Source: Propionicimonas paludicola (GTDB lineage: Bacteria > Actinomycetota > Actinomycetes > Propionibacteriales > Propionibacteriaceae). Taken from it: a stretch of 64,000 nucleotides of DNA. This document shows, piece after piece, positions 46,012-57,123 of this stretch. The notes under the pieces are model-generated. The model saw only the letters and a program-made list of their open reading frames with translations, ran no database searches and was not told where the DNA came from. The stretch lies in contig NZ_PDJC01000001.1 in the NCBI RefSeq assembly GCF_002563675.1, positions 186,001-250,000 on the forward strand, in the 5' to 3' direction. Each line of letters begins with the position of its first letter. Within the stretch, counting starts at the first letter, position 1. The position numbers were made by a program, and so were the translations under genes.

Positions 46012-47192
46012 CCGACCGGCCGTCGCCCGTCCGACACTGGCCGCTGCCGGTGCTGGGCCTCGCGCTGACCGCGGTCGCCCTGGGTTGGATGCTGGTGGCG
46101 GGCTACCTGGTCCGGCTGGCCAGTCCGCTCGAGGTCACCGACTTCCAGGTCTACCGGGAGGCGGTCGGCTTCTGGCTGGGTGGCGGCGACCTGTACCAGT
46201 ACCTGATGGTGCTCCCGGACGGACGCCAGATGCCGTTCACCTATCCGCCGTTCGCGGCGATCCTGATGCTGCCGACCAGCTGGCTCCCGCTTCCGGTCGG
46301 GTGGCTGCTCTCGGTGGCCGCGCAACTGGCCCTTCTGCTCATCGCGACGATCCTGTTGGCCCGGCGTACCGGTGTGCTGGCCGGGCTCGGTCGGCCGGAG
46401 GCGACCGCGATCATCGGTGCCGGGTGGCTGGCCCTGACCGTGTCCGAGCCTTCTTTGCACGGCATTGCGCTGGGGCAAGTCAGCCTGATGCTGATCGTGG
46501 TGGTGCTGCTCGATGCGGTGGTCGTGCCGCCACGCTGGCGCGGCCTGCTCACCGGGCTGGCTGCGGCCATCAAGCTCACCCCGGGCATCTTCCTGGTCTA
46601 CTTCCTGCTCACCCGGCAGTGGCGGGCCGCGGTGAACGCCGCAGTGGGCGGCCTGGTGGCCACCGCGATCGGCTTCGCCGTCCTGCCTGGCCCATCCTGG
46701 CGGTACTGGACCTCGCTTCTCTTCGACACTTCCCGAGTCGGCGAACCGGACGTCACCCGGAACAAGTCGCTGCTCGGCCTGCTCTCCCATCTGGGGATGA
46801 CCGGGCCGGCTCGAACCGCGGTCTGGATCGGGCTGGCCGTGATCGTGGTGGCGATCGGCCTGTGGCAGGCGCGGCGCAGCTACGGACGCGGAACGCCGCT
46901 GGCCGCGGTGCTCACCGTGGGCCTGCTCTCGACGGTGATCAGCCCGGTCTCCTGGCCGCACCACCTGGTCTGGTTGCCGCTGGCCGGCCTCTACCTGGCC
47001 TTCTGCCCGGGCTGGCGGCGCCGGCTGGGGATGGTGCTTGTGCTGGGGTTCCTGGCCGGAACCCCGCTGCTGTCCTATGACAGCGGCCTTCCGATCGGTT
47101 GGGCGGTTGCCGGTGATGTGGTGACGGTGGTGCTGCTGATCGGCGCATTGGTGGGCGTCCCAGGCCGTCCGGCTGGAGAGGTCGGCTCGTGA
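46008..47192 (+). CDS. GT87-like membrane mannosyltransferase, tandem copy 2
   Basis: 394 residues from ATG in the overlap with copy 1. Same layout: EVTDFQVYREAVGFWLGGGD and QMPFTYPPFAAILML near the N-terminus, LAAAIKLTPGIFLVYFLLTRQWR in the middle, RNKSLLGLLSHLG and ISPVSWPHHLVWLPL later. Closest by eye to copy 3, with which it shares PRWRGLLTGLAAA-type and QVSLMLIVVVLLD sequences. It overlaps copy 3 by 4 bp (GTGA). Confidence 0.85.
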   Translation: MTDRPSPVRHWPLPVLGLALTAVALGWMLVAGYLVRLASPLEVTDFQVYREAVGFWLGGGDLYQYLMVLPDGRQMPFTYPPFAAILMLPTSWLPLPVGWLLSVAAQLALLLIATILLARRTGVLAGLGRPEATAIIGAGWLALTVSEPSLHGIALGQVSLMLIVVVLLDAVVVPPRWRGLLTGLAAAIKLTPGIFLVYFLLTRQWRAAVNAAVGGLVATAIGFAVLPGPSWRYWTSLLFDTSRVGEPDVTRNKSLLGLLSHLGMTGPARTAVWIGLAVIVVAIGLWQARRSYGRGTPLAAVLTVGLLSTVISPVSWPHHLVWLPLAGLYLAFCPGWRRRLGMVLVLGFLAGTPLLSYDSGLPIGWAVAGDVVTVVLLIGALVGVPGRPAGEVGS

Positions 47193-48364
47193 CGGCACGG
47201 ACGCGCCGGGCGCTGCTCTGGCTGGGAGCCGGGGCATTCCTGCTGGCCGCGGTCCTGCTCTGGTTCCTCCCGCCGGGTCGGCTGCAGGTGGAGCGGCTGG
47301 ACTTCAGCGTCTACTGGGGTGCGGTCAACTCGATGCTCGGTGGGCATGGGCTCTACGAGTACTCGATCGTGAGCGACGGCCAAGTGATGCCCTTCGTCTA
47401 CCCGCCCTTCGCGGCGATCCTGATGGTGCCGGCCGCACTGATCGACGTGGAGCGCGCCACGGCATTGTGGACGCTGGTTCAGCTGCCGGCGACCATCGTC
47501 TTGGCCTGGCTGGTGATGAGGGCTCATCCGGCCGATCGGCAGTGGTCCTCGATCGGACTGGCCAGCCGCTCACTGCTGGTGTGGCTGGGGCTGGTGCTCA
47601 GCCACAGCGTGTCCTTCGGCATCGGCCTGGGGCAGGTCAGCCTGCTTCTGGTTGCGGTGATCGCTCTTGACCTGGTCGTGGTGCCGGCCCGCTGGCGGGG
47701 CATTCTGGTCGGGCTGGCCGCCGCGGTGAAGCTGACCCCGGCGGCTTTCGTGCTCTACCTGCTGGTCACCCGGCAGTGGCGGGCCGCGCTGCGAGCGGTG
47801 CTGGCCTTTGTGGCCGCGGGGGCGATCAGTTGGCTGATCCTGCCGGCACAGTCGTGGCAGTACTGGACGCAGATCATCTTCCAGTCCGACCGGATCGGGA
47901 CGCTCAGCTGGCTGCGCAACAAGTCGCTGCTGGGCTTCTTGGCGCACTGGGGGATCGGCGGCGACTGGCAGCGGGCGTTGTGGTTGATCGGCTGCGTGGT
48001 GATCGTGGCGGTGGGTTCCCATCAGGCGTGGCGGCTGTTCCGCCGCGGCGACGAGTTCGCAGCCGTGGTGGTGTTCGGCCTGATCGCCGGCGTGATCAGC
48101 CCGATCACCTGGGGACATCACCTGGTCTGGCTGGTGCTTGCCGGTCTGTACTTGGCGCTCGCTCGACCGGTCTGGGCGCGCGTGCTGGGGGTGGGGCTGG
48201 TCCTCGCCTGCTCGATGGTTTCGCCGCTGTGGGCTCCCGACCTCAGCCCGGCGATGTGGCTGCGGGTGGCCGCGAGCCTGCCGTTGGTGATCTGTGTGGT
48301 GGTGATCTGTCTGGGGCTGCCGCGCCGATCGCCGGACGACCTTCGGGCTGAGGCTCCGGCCTGA
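47189..48364 (+). CDS. GT87-like membrane mannosyltransferase, tandem copy 3
   Basis: 391 residues from GTG in the overlap with copy 2. LDFSVYWGAVNSMLGGHGLYEY and VMPFVYPPFAAILMVPA mark the first loop; LAAAVKLTPAAFVLYLLVTRQWR, LRNKSLLGFLAHWG and ISPITWGHHLVWLVL are the conserved blocks. Likely produced by duplication from the same ancestor as copy 2. Confidence 0.85.
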   Translation: MTARTRRALLWLGAGAFLLAAVLLWFLPPGRLQVERLDFSVYWGAVNSMLGGHGLYEYSIVSDGQVMPFVYPPFAAILMVPAALIDVERATALWTLVQLPATIVLAWLVMRAHPADRQWSSIGLASRSLLVWLGLVLSHSVSFGIGLGQVSLLLVAVIALDLVVVPARWRGILVGLAAAVKLTPAAFVLYLLVTRQWRAALRAVLAFVAAGAISWLILPAQSWQYWTQIIFQSDRIGTLSWLRNKSLLGFLAHWGIGGDWQRALWLIGCVVIVAVGSHQAWRLFRRGDEFAAVVVFGLIAGVISPITWGHHLVWLVLAGLYLALARPVWARVLGVGLVLACSMVSPLWAPDLSPAMWLRVAASLPLVICVVVICLGLPRRSPDDLRAEAPA

Positions 48365-48387
48365 GTGGCTCTAGGCTTGGCCGAGAG

Positions 48388-49581
48388 ATGACGAACAAAT
48401 GGCTGCGGATGGCCGCCCTGGCTCTGCCACCGGTGCTGGCCGCTTTCTACATTGCGGGCACGACCGTGGAGGGTGTCCCAACCTGGTGGCACCCGGGGAT
48501 GATCGATCTGGCCGTGTACACCCGTACCGGCCAGAACGTCCTGGCCGGGCATGACATCTTCGACGCCCAGGGCCAGCTGCCCTGGATCTATCCGGCCTTC
48601 GCTGCGCTGCTCACCGTCCCGTTCGCCTGGGTGCCGTTCGAGCTGGCCGCTGCAGTGTGGCTGCTGCTCAGCGTTGCTGCGCTGGCGGCGGTGCTCCATC
48701 GGTTGGGGCTGACCGGCTGGCGGTTGAGCCTGCTGGCCACGGTCGTGGTGCTGTTCGTCCAGCCGGTCCGGGACACCTTGTGGTTCGGCCAGCTGGGGAT
48801 CTTCCTGGTGGCCGCCGCGGTGCTGGACTCGATGCCCGGCCCTCGGGTCTTCCGGCGCCGGCTGCTGCCCGAAGGCTGGCTGGTCGGCACGGTCACCGCC
48901 ATCAAGCTGACCCCGGCCGTGATCGCGGCCCACAACTTCTTCGCCGGACGCCGCAAGGCCGGCCTGATCGCCTTCGGCGCCTTCTTGGTGGCCACCGGTC
49001 TCGGCTTCGCCCTGCTGCCGCAGGACTCGCTGGCGTACTGGACGAAGCTGGCCACCGGCGACTCCGGACTCAACTCCGGCATCGTCTACGCCACCAACCA
49101 GTCGGTCCTGGGGATGTGGACGCGACTGGCCGGGCACACCAGCGGGGGAGGATTGGCTCTGGCCGGCCTGGTCCTGGTGCTCGGGCTGGTCGCCTCGGTG
49201 CTGCTGCATCGCTCCGGGCAGGCCGCGGTCGCTCTGTGTCTTGCCGGCCTGACCAGCCTGCTGGCCTCGCCGATCTCCTGGTCACACCACTACGTCTGGC
49301 TGGTGCCGCTGGCCATCGTGCTGTGGCAGCATCGCGAACTGCCCGGCTGGTTCCGCTGGACCGGGCTGGGCTACAGCCTGTGGGGGATGGTGGCCCCGTT
49401 CATGTGGCTGCGCCGCGGCGACGACGTCGAGTTCGCTTACCAACCCTGGGAGCAGCTGGTGGACAACCTCGGGATCGTGGTCGGGGTGATTCTCCTGGTC
49501 CTGGCCATTTTCGTGGCCCGTAGTGGGAATCAGGGTGCGCTCAGGTCGACCCCGGAGGCGATCTCCCCGGTGGCGGAATAG
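48388..49581 (+). CDS. GT87-like membrane mannosyltransferase, tandem copy 4
   Basis: 397 residues; ATG 48388 follows a TAGGCT box (about 48371) and GAGAG. More diverged than copies 1-3: MIDLAVYTRTGQNVLAGHD and LPWIYPAFAALLTVPFAW in the first loop, VTAIKLTPAVIAAHNFFAGRRKA in place of the TRQWR block, then TNQSVLGMWTRLAG and ASPISWSHHYVWLVPL. It may have its own promoter, with a 23-bp gap from copy 3. Followed by the clpB operator. Confidence 0.83.
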   Translation: MTNKWLRMAALALPPVLAAFYIAGTTVEGVPTWWHPGMIDLAVYTRTGQNVLAGHDIFDAQGQLPWIYPAFAALLTVPFAWVPFELAAAVWLLLSVAALAAVLHRLGLTGWRLSLLATVVVLFVQPVRDTLWFGQLGIFLVAAAVLDSMPGPRVFRRRLLPEGWLVGTVTAIKLTPAVIAAHNFFAGRRKAGLIAFGAFLVATGLGFALLPQDSLAYWTKLATGDSGLNSGIVYATNQSVLGMWTRLAGHTSGGGLALAGLVLVLGLVASVLLHRSGQAAVALCLAGLTSLLASPISWSHHYVWLVPLAIVLWQHRELPGWFRWTGLGYSLWGMVAPFMWLRRGDDVEFAYQPWEQLVDNLGIVVGVILLVLAIFVARSGNQGALRSTPEAISPVAE

Positions 49582-49598
49582 GCCACGCGCTAAGCTAG

Positions 49599-49617
49599 TT
49601 GAGTCTGGTGAACTCAA
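49599..49617 (+). promoter_or_regulatory. HAIR operator upstream of clpB
   Basis: TTGAGTCTGGTGAACTCAA, base-for-base the same as HAIR 1 of dnaK including the N7 spacer. TAAGCT at 49591-49596, just upstream, is a -10 candidate. Predicts HspR control of clpB. Confidence 0.9.
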
Positions 49618-49636
49618 CTTTGCTCAGGAGATCTGA

Positions 49637-52222
<2,586 letters not shown>

Positions 52223-52225
52223 CCG

Positions 52226-53101
52226 CTAGGCCGGCTTGGTCGCAGTCAGGGTGAAGCTGGCCGGCAGCCGCTGCGGACGATCGGTGAGCCGGTACTCCCC
52301 GGTCTGGGTGTCGAGCGACATCAGGCCGGGGAACGGCTCCCACGGGACGGAGTCATGTTCGGCCAGTGAGGTCAGCCGGAGTCCGGCCTCGAGCACAGCG
52401 GTGACGATCTCGGACAGGCTGTGGTTCCACTCCACCGAGACCGGGGACGGCACCAGATCGTCCCCGGCGTAGGTGTGCTCCTCGTGCCAAGCCAGCCACT
52501 GTTCCTGCTCGTAGTAGGGCAGTTCCAGGGCCAGCGTCTGGGTGCCGCCGGCGCTGATCGTCGGCTGCTGGGCGCGGTCGACCGGGTCCGGACCGAGCTC
52601 GACCTGGATCAGCGCATTCAGCACCGGGTGCCCGTCGCGGATGAACAGCCGTCCGCCCGGACGCAGCAGCGCGGCCACGGTGGCCGCCCACTGGCCGATG
52701 CTCGGCAGCCAGCAGATCGCGCCGATCCCGGTGTAGACCAGATCGAACTGACGACCCAGCGCCTTCGGGGCCGAGTACACGTCCGATTCGATGTAATCGA
52801 TCGGGGTACCGGCCCGGGTGGCCAGCTGCCGGGCTTCGGCCAGCGAGACCGGCGACAGGTCGACTCCGGTGACGCTGGCCGCGCCCAGCCGGGCCAGGCT
52901 CAGGGTGTCGGTGCCGATGTGGCACTGCAGGTGCACGACGTCCAGGCCGTCCAGCCGGCCCAACCGGGGCAGGTCGAAGCGGACCACGTCGGACAGGGCC
53001 TCCGGGTCGGCCAGCAGCTGGTCGATGCCGTAGTTGCGGGCGTGGATCGGGGCCCGGGAATCCCAGTTGGCCCGGTTGATCTCCAGGTAGCTGTCGCTCA
53101 C
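52226..53101 (-). CDS. SAM-dependent methyltransferase
   Basis: 291 residues. DVVHLQCHIGTDTLSLARLGA is motif I (HLQCHIG in place of the usual DLGCGTG, a recognised subgroup); VTGVDLSPVSLAEARQLA gives the ribose-binding Asp and FDLVYTGIGAICWLPSI the motif IV area. The C-terminal half has the QWLAWHEEHTYAGDD region common to this actinobacterial family. Substrate unknown. Convergent with clpB (3-bp gap). Confidence 0.85.
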   Translation of the reverse strand: MSDSYLEINRANWDSRAPIHARNYGIDQLLADPEALSDVVRFDLPRLGRLDGLDVVHLQCHIGTDTLSLARLGAASVTGVDLSPVSLAEARQLATRAGTPIDYIESDVYSAPKALGRQFDLVYTGIGAICWLPSIGQWAATVAALLRPGGRLFIRDGHPVLNALIQVELGPDPVDRAQQPTISAGGTQTLALELPYYEQEQWLAWHEEHTYAGDDLVPSPVSVEWNHSLSEIVTAVLEAGLRLTSLAEHDSVPWEPFPGLMSLDTQTGEYRLTDRPQRLPASFTLTATKPA

Positions 53102-53229
53102 CCGTTCACCCTAGTGTTCGCTCAACCCTGCGGTGGGCCGACCGGTAGGCTGAGGCGATCCGTAGCGCCGTTCGGGCCGGGAGTTCGTCCCGGTGCGTCC
53201 CGTGGTGCTACCGCCGACGGAGGAAGCAG

Positions 53230-54033
53230 ATGAACCGGGTGGTCCCGGCGCCAGACGACAACAACGCCTTCATGGTCGTGCACGGCAAGACCGAGCAGTC
53301 CTGGGTGGCGTTGGACGATCCACTGCACCTGGAGTTCGAGTACGTCCAGCGGATCGCGGACGTCCTGGAGGCCTCGATCTTTCAGCGGCCCTACACCGAG
53401 CGGCTCCGAGTGGTGCACGTCGGCGGTGGGGGGATGACCCTGGCCCGCTACGTCGAGGCGCGGCGGCGCGGCACGGCCCAGATCGTCCTGGAACCCGACG
53501 TGGCCCTGATCGACGAGGTCCGCAAGCATCTGCCGGTGCCCCGGGCCAGCGTGAAGGTGCGTCCGGTGGACGGCAAGACCGGCGTCGGCGACCTGCCGTC
53601 CGGGTGCGCGGACGTGGTGATCATCGACGCTTTCGACGGCCCGTCGGTGCCGGCCGAGCTGGCCACCGTCGACTTCTTCGTCCAGGTGCGCCGGGTGTTG
53701 CGCGCCGACGGCCTGGCCGTGATGAACCTCACCGACCAAGCCCCTTTCGCCTGGGGACGGCGCTGCGTGGCCGGTCTGGCCGAGGTCTTCCCCGAGCTCG
53801 CCGTGATCGGCGAAGTGCCGATCTGGAAGGGACGACGCTTCGGAAACCTGATCGCTGTCGCCGGGGTGGAGCTGCCGATCGAGGACCTCACCAGGCGGGT
53901 GGCCCGGGCCATGTTCCCCTATCGGCTGAGCACGCAGGAGCATCTGCGCGGCTGGCTGGGCGGGGCCACTCCCTTCATCGGCGAGGACTCGCTGCCGTCG
54001 CCTGCTCCCGAGGGACGGGCCTGGTTCAGCTGA
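53230..54033 (+). CDS. Spermidine-synthase-like protein
   Basis: 267 residues. VVHVGGGGMTLARYVEARR is the SAM-pocket glycine loop, IVLEPDVALIDEVRKHL the following acidic strand, and DVVIIDAFDGPSVPAEL the catalytic-loop Asp region of the spermidine synthase fold. Active-site residues for diamine binding are not well matched, as usual in actinobacterial homologues annotated as fused MFS/spermidine synthase; here there is no membrane domain. GGAGGAAG precedes the ATG. pyrE starts 43 bp after it. Confidence 0.8.
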   Translation: MNRVVPAPDDNNAFMVVHGKTEQSWVALDDPLHLEFEYVQRIADVLEASIFQRPYTERLRVVHVGGGGMTLARYVEARRRGTAQIVLEPDVALIDEVRKHLPVPRASVKVRPVDGKTGVGDLPSGCADVVIIDAFDGPSVPAELATVDFFVQVRRVLRADGLAVMNLTDQAPFAWGRRCVAGLAEVFPELAVIGEVPIWKGRRFGNLIAVAGVELPIEDLTRRVARAMFPYRLSTQEHLRGWLGGATPFIGEDSLPSPAPEGRAWFS

Positions 54034-54063
54034 GAATGCCCGGCCATCGGCGTCCGGGGAGGC

Positions 54064-54069
54064 TAGGTT
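54064..54069 (+). promoter_or_regulatory. -10 box for leaderless pyrE
   Basis: TAGGTT ends 7 nt before the ATG at 54077; no ribosome-binding sequence is present, consistent with a leaderless transcript. Confidence 0.55.
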
Positions 54070-54076
54070 GGCGCCC

Positions 54077-54616
54077 ATGACAGCCCGCGAGCAGCTCATC
54101 CAACAGATTTCCGACCTGGCCGTGATCCGGGGCCGGGTCACGCTGGCCTCGGGCCGCGAGGCCGACTACTACGTCGACCTGCGCCGGGTCACCCTGGACG
54201 GGGTCGCCGCCCCGCTGGTCGGCGAAGTGATGACCGACCTGGTCGCCGACTGGGAGTTCGAGGCCGTCGGTGGACTCACCCTCGGCGCCGACCCGGTGGC
54301 GGTGGCCATGCTGCACCACACCGCTCACAACGGCGGACGTCTGGACGCCTTCGTGGTCCGCAAGGAGGCCAAGGCGCACGGACTGCAGCGCCGGATCGAG
54401 GGCACCGAGGTGGCCGGACGCCGGGTGCTGGTCGTCGAGGACACCTCCACCACCGGTGGTTCGGTGCTGACCGCGGTCGAGGCCGTCCGGGAAGCCGGCG
54501 GCGAGGTGATCGGGGTGGCCGTGATCGTCGATCGCAACACCGGGGCCAAGGAGCTGATCGAGGCAGCCGGCGTCGAGTACCGCTACGCGGTCGGCCTGGA
54601 CGACCTGGGCCTGTAG
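54077..54616 (+). CDS. pyrE: Orotate phosphoribosyltransferase
   Basis: 179 residues. ATG 54077 chosen over an in-frame TTG nine bases upstream because the latter lies in the -10 region. The PRPP motif RVLVVEDTSTTGGSVL and the substrate loop RKEAKAHGLQRRIEG, with VTLASGREADYYVDLRR near the start, are those of PyrE. It makes OMP from orotate and PRPP in pyrimidine synthesis. No other pyr gene is near. Confidence 0.94.
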   Translation: MTAREQLIQQISDLAVIRGRVTLASGREADYYVDLRRVTLDGVAAPLVGEVMTDLVADWEFEAVGGLTLGADPVAVAMLHHTAHNGGRLDAFVVRKEAKAHGLQRRIEGTEVAGRRVLVVEDTSTTGGSVLTAVEAVREAGGEVIGVAVIVDRNTGAKELIEAAGVEYRYAVGLDDLGL

Positions 54617-54626
54617 TCGCCCCGCG

Positions 54627-54679
54627 GGCCGATCAGGGGGACTCCGGGTTCGCCCCCGGACCCGGCCGGTGATCGGGCC
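54627..54679 (+). terminator. Composite hairpin after pyrE
   Basis: CCGATCA (54629-54635) pairs with TGATCGG (54670-54676), enclosing TCCGGG/CCCGGA (54643-54648 with 54555+100 to 54660) and further GC pairs. Sits 11 bp after the pyrE stop and before the lemA gene. Confidence 0.4.
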
Positions 54680-54767
54680 TTAGCCCTGTGCCGGCCTGGT
54701 GGCTCCGGTTAGGCTGTGCTCGTTCGGGCGATCCGCCCGGCGGCGGTACGGCTGATAGGAGCCTTCG

Positions 54768-55553
54768 ATGTGGTTCTTCGTGATCCTGCTGGTGGTCGTG
54801 GTCGGGCTCGCCCTGTGGGCGGTCTCCCTGTACAACGGCTTCATTCGCTCGCGGAACCTGATCCAGGAGTCCTGGCGTCAGATCGACGTCGAGCTGAACC
54901 GGCGTTATGACCTGATCCCGAACTTGGTCGAGACCGTCCGCGCCTATGCCGCCCACGAGCGCAACACGCTGGAGAACATCACCAAGCTGCGCAACCAGGC
55001 CGCCTCGCTGGCGCAGACCAGCCAGGGTGGGGCATCGGCCGAGCGGGCCGAGGTGGAGGAGCAGCTGAGCGGCGCGGTGCGTCAGTTGATGGTCAGCGTC
55101 GAGGCCTACCCCGATCTGAAGAGCAACATCAACTTCCTCGAGCTGCAGAAGGAACTGACCGCCACCGAGGACCGGATCGCGGCCGGGCGGCGGTTCTACA
55201 ACGCCAACGTCCGCAACTACAACACCCAGGTCGAGTCGTTCCCCTCGGTGCTGATCGCCAACACCTTCCACTTCGAGAAGGCCACCTACTTCGAGGTGAA
55301 CGACCAGGCCGTCCGGCAGGCCCCGAAGGTCACCTTCGGCGAGATCAGTGACCGGCCCGAGGCCACCTCCGAGCCGACCACCGCCCAGCTCACGGCTGCC
55401 TCGGACGCCGCCCTGCCCAACCCGCAGGCCTACGACCAGTCGCAGTTCGGCCAGCCCGGCCAGTTCGGCACCCCGGCTCAGCCGGCCGAGCAGCCGATCT
55501 TCACCCAGCCGCCGTCGCAGCCGCCGACGCTGAATCCGCCGCCGGCCCAGTAA
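54768..55553 (+). CDS. lemA: LemA-family protein
   Basis: 261 residues. One N-terminal helix ([20 protein letters not shown]) is followed by [29 protein letters not shown]-like sequence (here [20 protein letters not shown], the LemA hallmark) and helical domain ending [20 protein letters not shown]. The C-terminal ~60 residues are Pro/Gln-rich and low complexity, beyond the usual LemA core. AGGAG is just before the ATG. Function of LemA proteins is not settled; they form membrane-associated assemblies. Confidence 0.93.
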   Translation: [261 protein letters not shown]

Positions 55554-55575
55554 GCACCACTCCGCGCGGTCGAGG

Positions 55576-56196
55576 TCACTCGGACGAGCCGGCCTCGGCC
55601 AGCTTCTCGGCCGCCTGTGCGTAGCCGGCCTTCCCCGGTAACTCGGCCGGGGCATAGGCGAGCCGGATCACTCCGCTGGGGAAGACCTCCGAGCTGAGCA
55701 GTTTCAGCGGACGGATGCCCGGCCCCTCGGCGAACAGCCGCCGCCCGTGCTGAGCGGCCACCGGGTGCACCAGCAGGTGGAGTTCGTCGAGTTCGCCGGC
55801 ATCGAGCAACTGCTGGACCACCGAGAGCGACCCGGGGATCAGCACCTTGCCCAGCCCAGGTCGCTCCCGCAGCCCGCGAACCGCGGACAGCAGATCGTCG
55901 GTCGGCTCGGCATTGCGCCAGCCCAGGTCGGTCCGGGTGCGGGTGGCGACCAGCTTGGGGGTATCGCCGAGCTGGGCGGCGAAGTCGGCGTCGACGTCTC
56001 CAGCCGTCTCCCGATCGGGCCAGGCGCCGGCGAAGCTGTCGTAGGTGACCCGGCCGAGTAGCAGCAGCTCGGTGCCGGCGTAGTCGTCGGTGACCGCGGC
56101 GGCCATGTTCTCGTCGAAGTAGGGGAAGTGCCAGTCCGGATCGGCCTCGGCGATGCCGTCCAGTGAGATGAACAGGGTGGAGATGATGGTGGCCAT
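55576..56196 (-). CDS. Dihydrofolate-reductase-like protein (RibD C-terminal domain)
   Basis: 206 residues. It begins STLFISLDGIAEADPDWHFPYF, has ELLLLGRVTYDSFAGAWPDRE (the NADPH-site strand) and VLIPGSLSVVQQLLDAGELDELHLLVHPV, the pattern of stand-alone RibD-C reductases common in actinobacteria. The substrate is unknown; folate reduction is not implied. Convergent with lemA (22-bp gap). Confidence 0.88.
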   Translation of the reverse strand: MATIISTLFISLDGIAEADPDWHFPYFDENMAAAVTDDYAGTELLLLGRVTYDSFAGAWPDRETAGDVDADFAAQLGDTPKLVATRTRTDLGWRNAEPTDDLLSAVRGLRERPGLGKVLIPGSLSVVQQLLDAGELDELHLLVHPVAAQHGRRLFAEGPGIRPLKLLSSEVFPSGVIRLAYAPAELPGKAGYAQAAEKLAEAGSSE

Positions 56197-56226
56197 GGCG
56201 TCCAGTCTTCTCCGCGAGGTCCCGGC

Positions 56227-57123
56227 CTAGCCAGACCCGGCGGCCAAGGTGGGCAATTGCTGTTCCAGGTAGCTCACGACTTGGCTGGTGCCCGCATTCA
56301 GGCGGACGGTGGCCAGCTCATCACCCCTGGTCAGGCCGCGGTTCACCATCACGATCGGCAGTCCGAGCCGGGCTGCGTGCCGGACGAACCGGAGCCCGGA
56401 CATCACCGCCAGCGAGGTGCCGGCCACCAGCAGAGCGCCGCCGGCCTCGACCATGGCGAAGGCGGCCTCGACCTTCTCGGTGGGCACCGACTCACCGAAG
56501 AAGACGATGTCGGGTTTGAGGATGCCGCCACAGACCGGGCAGTCGGCCACCACGAAGTCCCCGGTCTCGGCCAGCACGGCGTCGGCGTCCGGGGCGATCT
56601 CGACGTCGCCGAGCTCGGTGACCCGCTCCAGGAAGCCCGGGTTCAGTTGGAGCAGCCGGACGTCCAGCTCCTCGCGGGTGCAGCGGAAGTCGCAGTTCAG
56701 GCAGCGGACCAGCTGGTAGTGGCCGTGCAGATCGATGACAGCGCGCGATCCGGCCCGCTGATGCAGCCGGTCAACGTTCTGGGTGATCACTCCGGAGACG
56801 ATCCCGGCGGCCTCCAGCCGGGCCAGCGCGTAGTGGCCCTCGTTGGGCTCGGTGACGTGCAGCTGGTGCCAGCCCAGGTGGTTGCGAGCCCAGTAGTGGC
56901 GCCGGAAGTCGGCACTGGAGACGAACTGGGAGTAGGTGATCGGGTTGCGCGGCTTGGCCTCCGGACCGCGATAGTCCGGCAGCCCGGAGTCGGTGGAGAA
57001 GCCGGCGCCGGTGAGCGCCACGATCCGGCGTCCGGACAGGGCGGCCACAGCGGCGTCCAGGTCGTCCTGGCCGGCCGGTGGACGGGTGTCCGGCTCGCCC
57101 GGCAACCAGCCGATCCCGGACAT
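56227..57123 (-). CDS. Sir2-family NAD-dependent protein deacylase
   Basis: 298 residues from ATG 57123. NAD loop ALTGAGFSTDSGLPDYRG; catalytic His in IDLHGHYQLVRC; ITQNVDRLH supplies the nicotinamide pocket; two zinc Cys pairs (CLNCDFRC region and CPVCGGILKPDIVFFGE). The SYLEQQLP end is usual. Removes acyl groups from lysines using NAD. Its start shares a base with the DedA stop (TGATG), so translation is probably coupled to that membrane protein. Confidence 0.95.
   Translation of the reverse strand: MSGIGWLPGEPDTRPPAGQDDLDAAVAALSGRRIVALTGAGFSTDSGLPDYRGPEAKPRNPITYSQFVSSADFRRHYWARNHLGWHQLHVTEPNEGHYALARLEAAGIVSGVITQNVDRLHQRAGSRAVIDLHGHYQLVRCLNCDFRCTREELDVRLLQLNPGFLERVTELGDVEIAPDADAVLAETGDFVVADCPVCGGILKPDIVFFGESVPTEKVEAAFAMVEAGGALLVAGTSLAVMSGLRFVRHAARLGLPIVMVNRGLTRGDELATVRLNAGTSQVVSYLEQQLPTLAAGSG

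Noticed and set aside
54640-54665. GGGTTCGCCCCCGGACC, which looks like a tRNA T-arm.
   Set aside because: No acceptor, D or anticodon arms can be drawn around it, and the sequence forms an extended terminator-like hairpin after pyrE.
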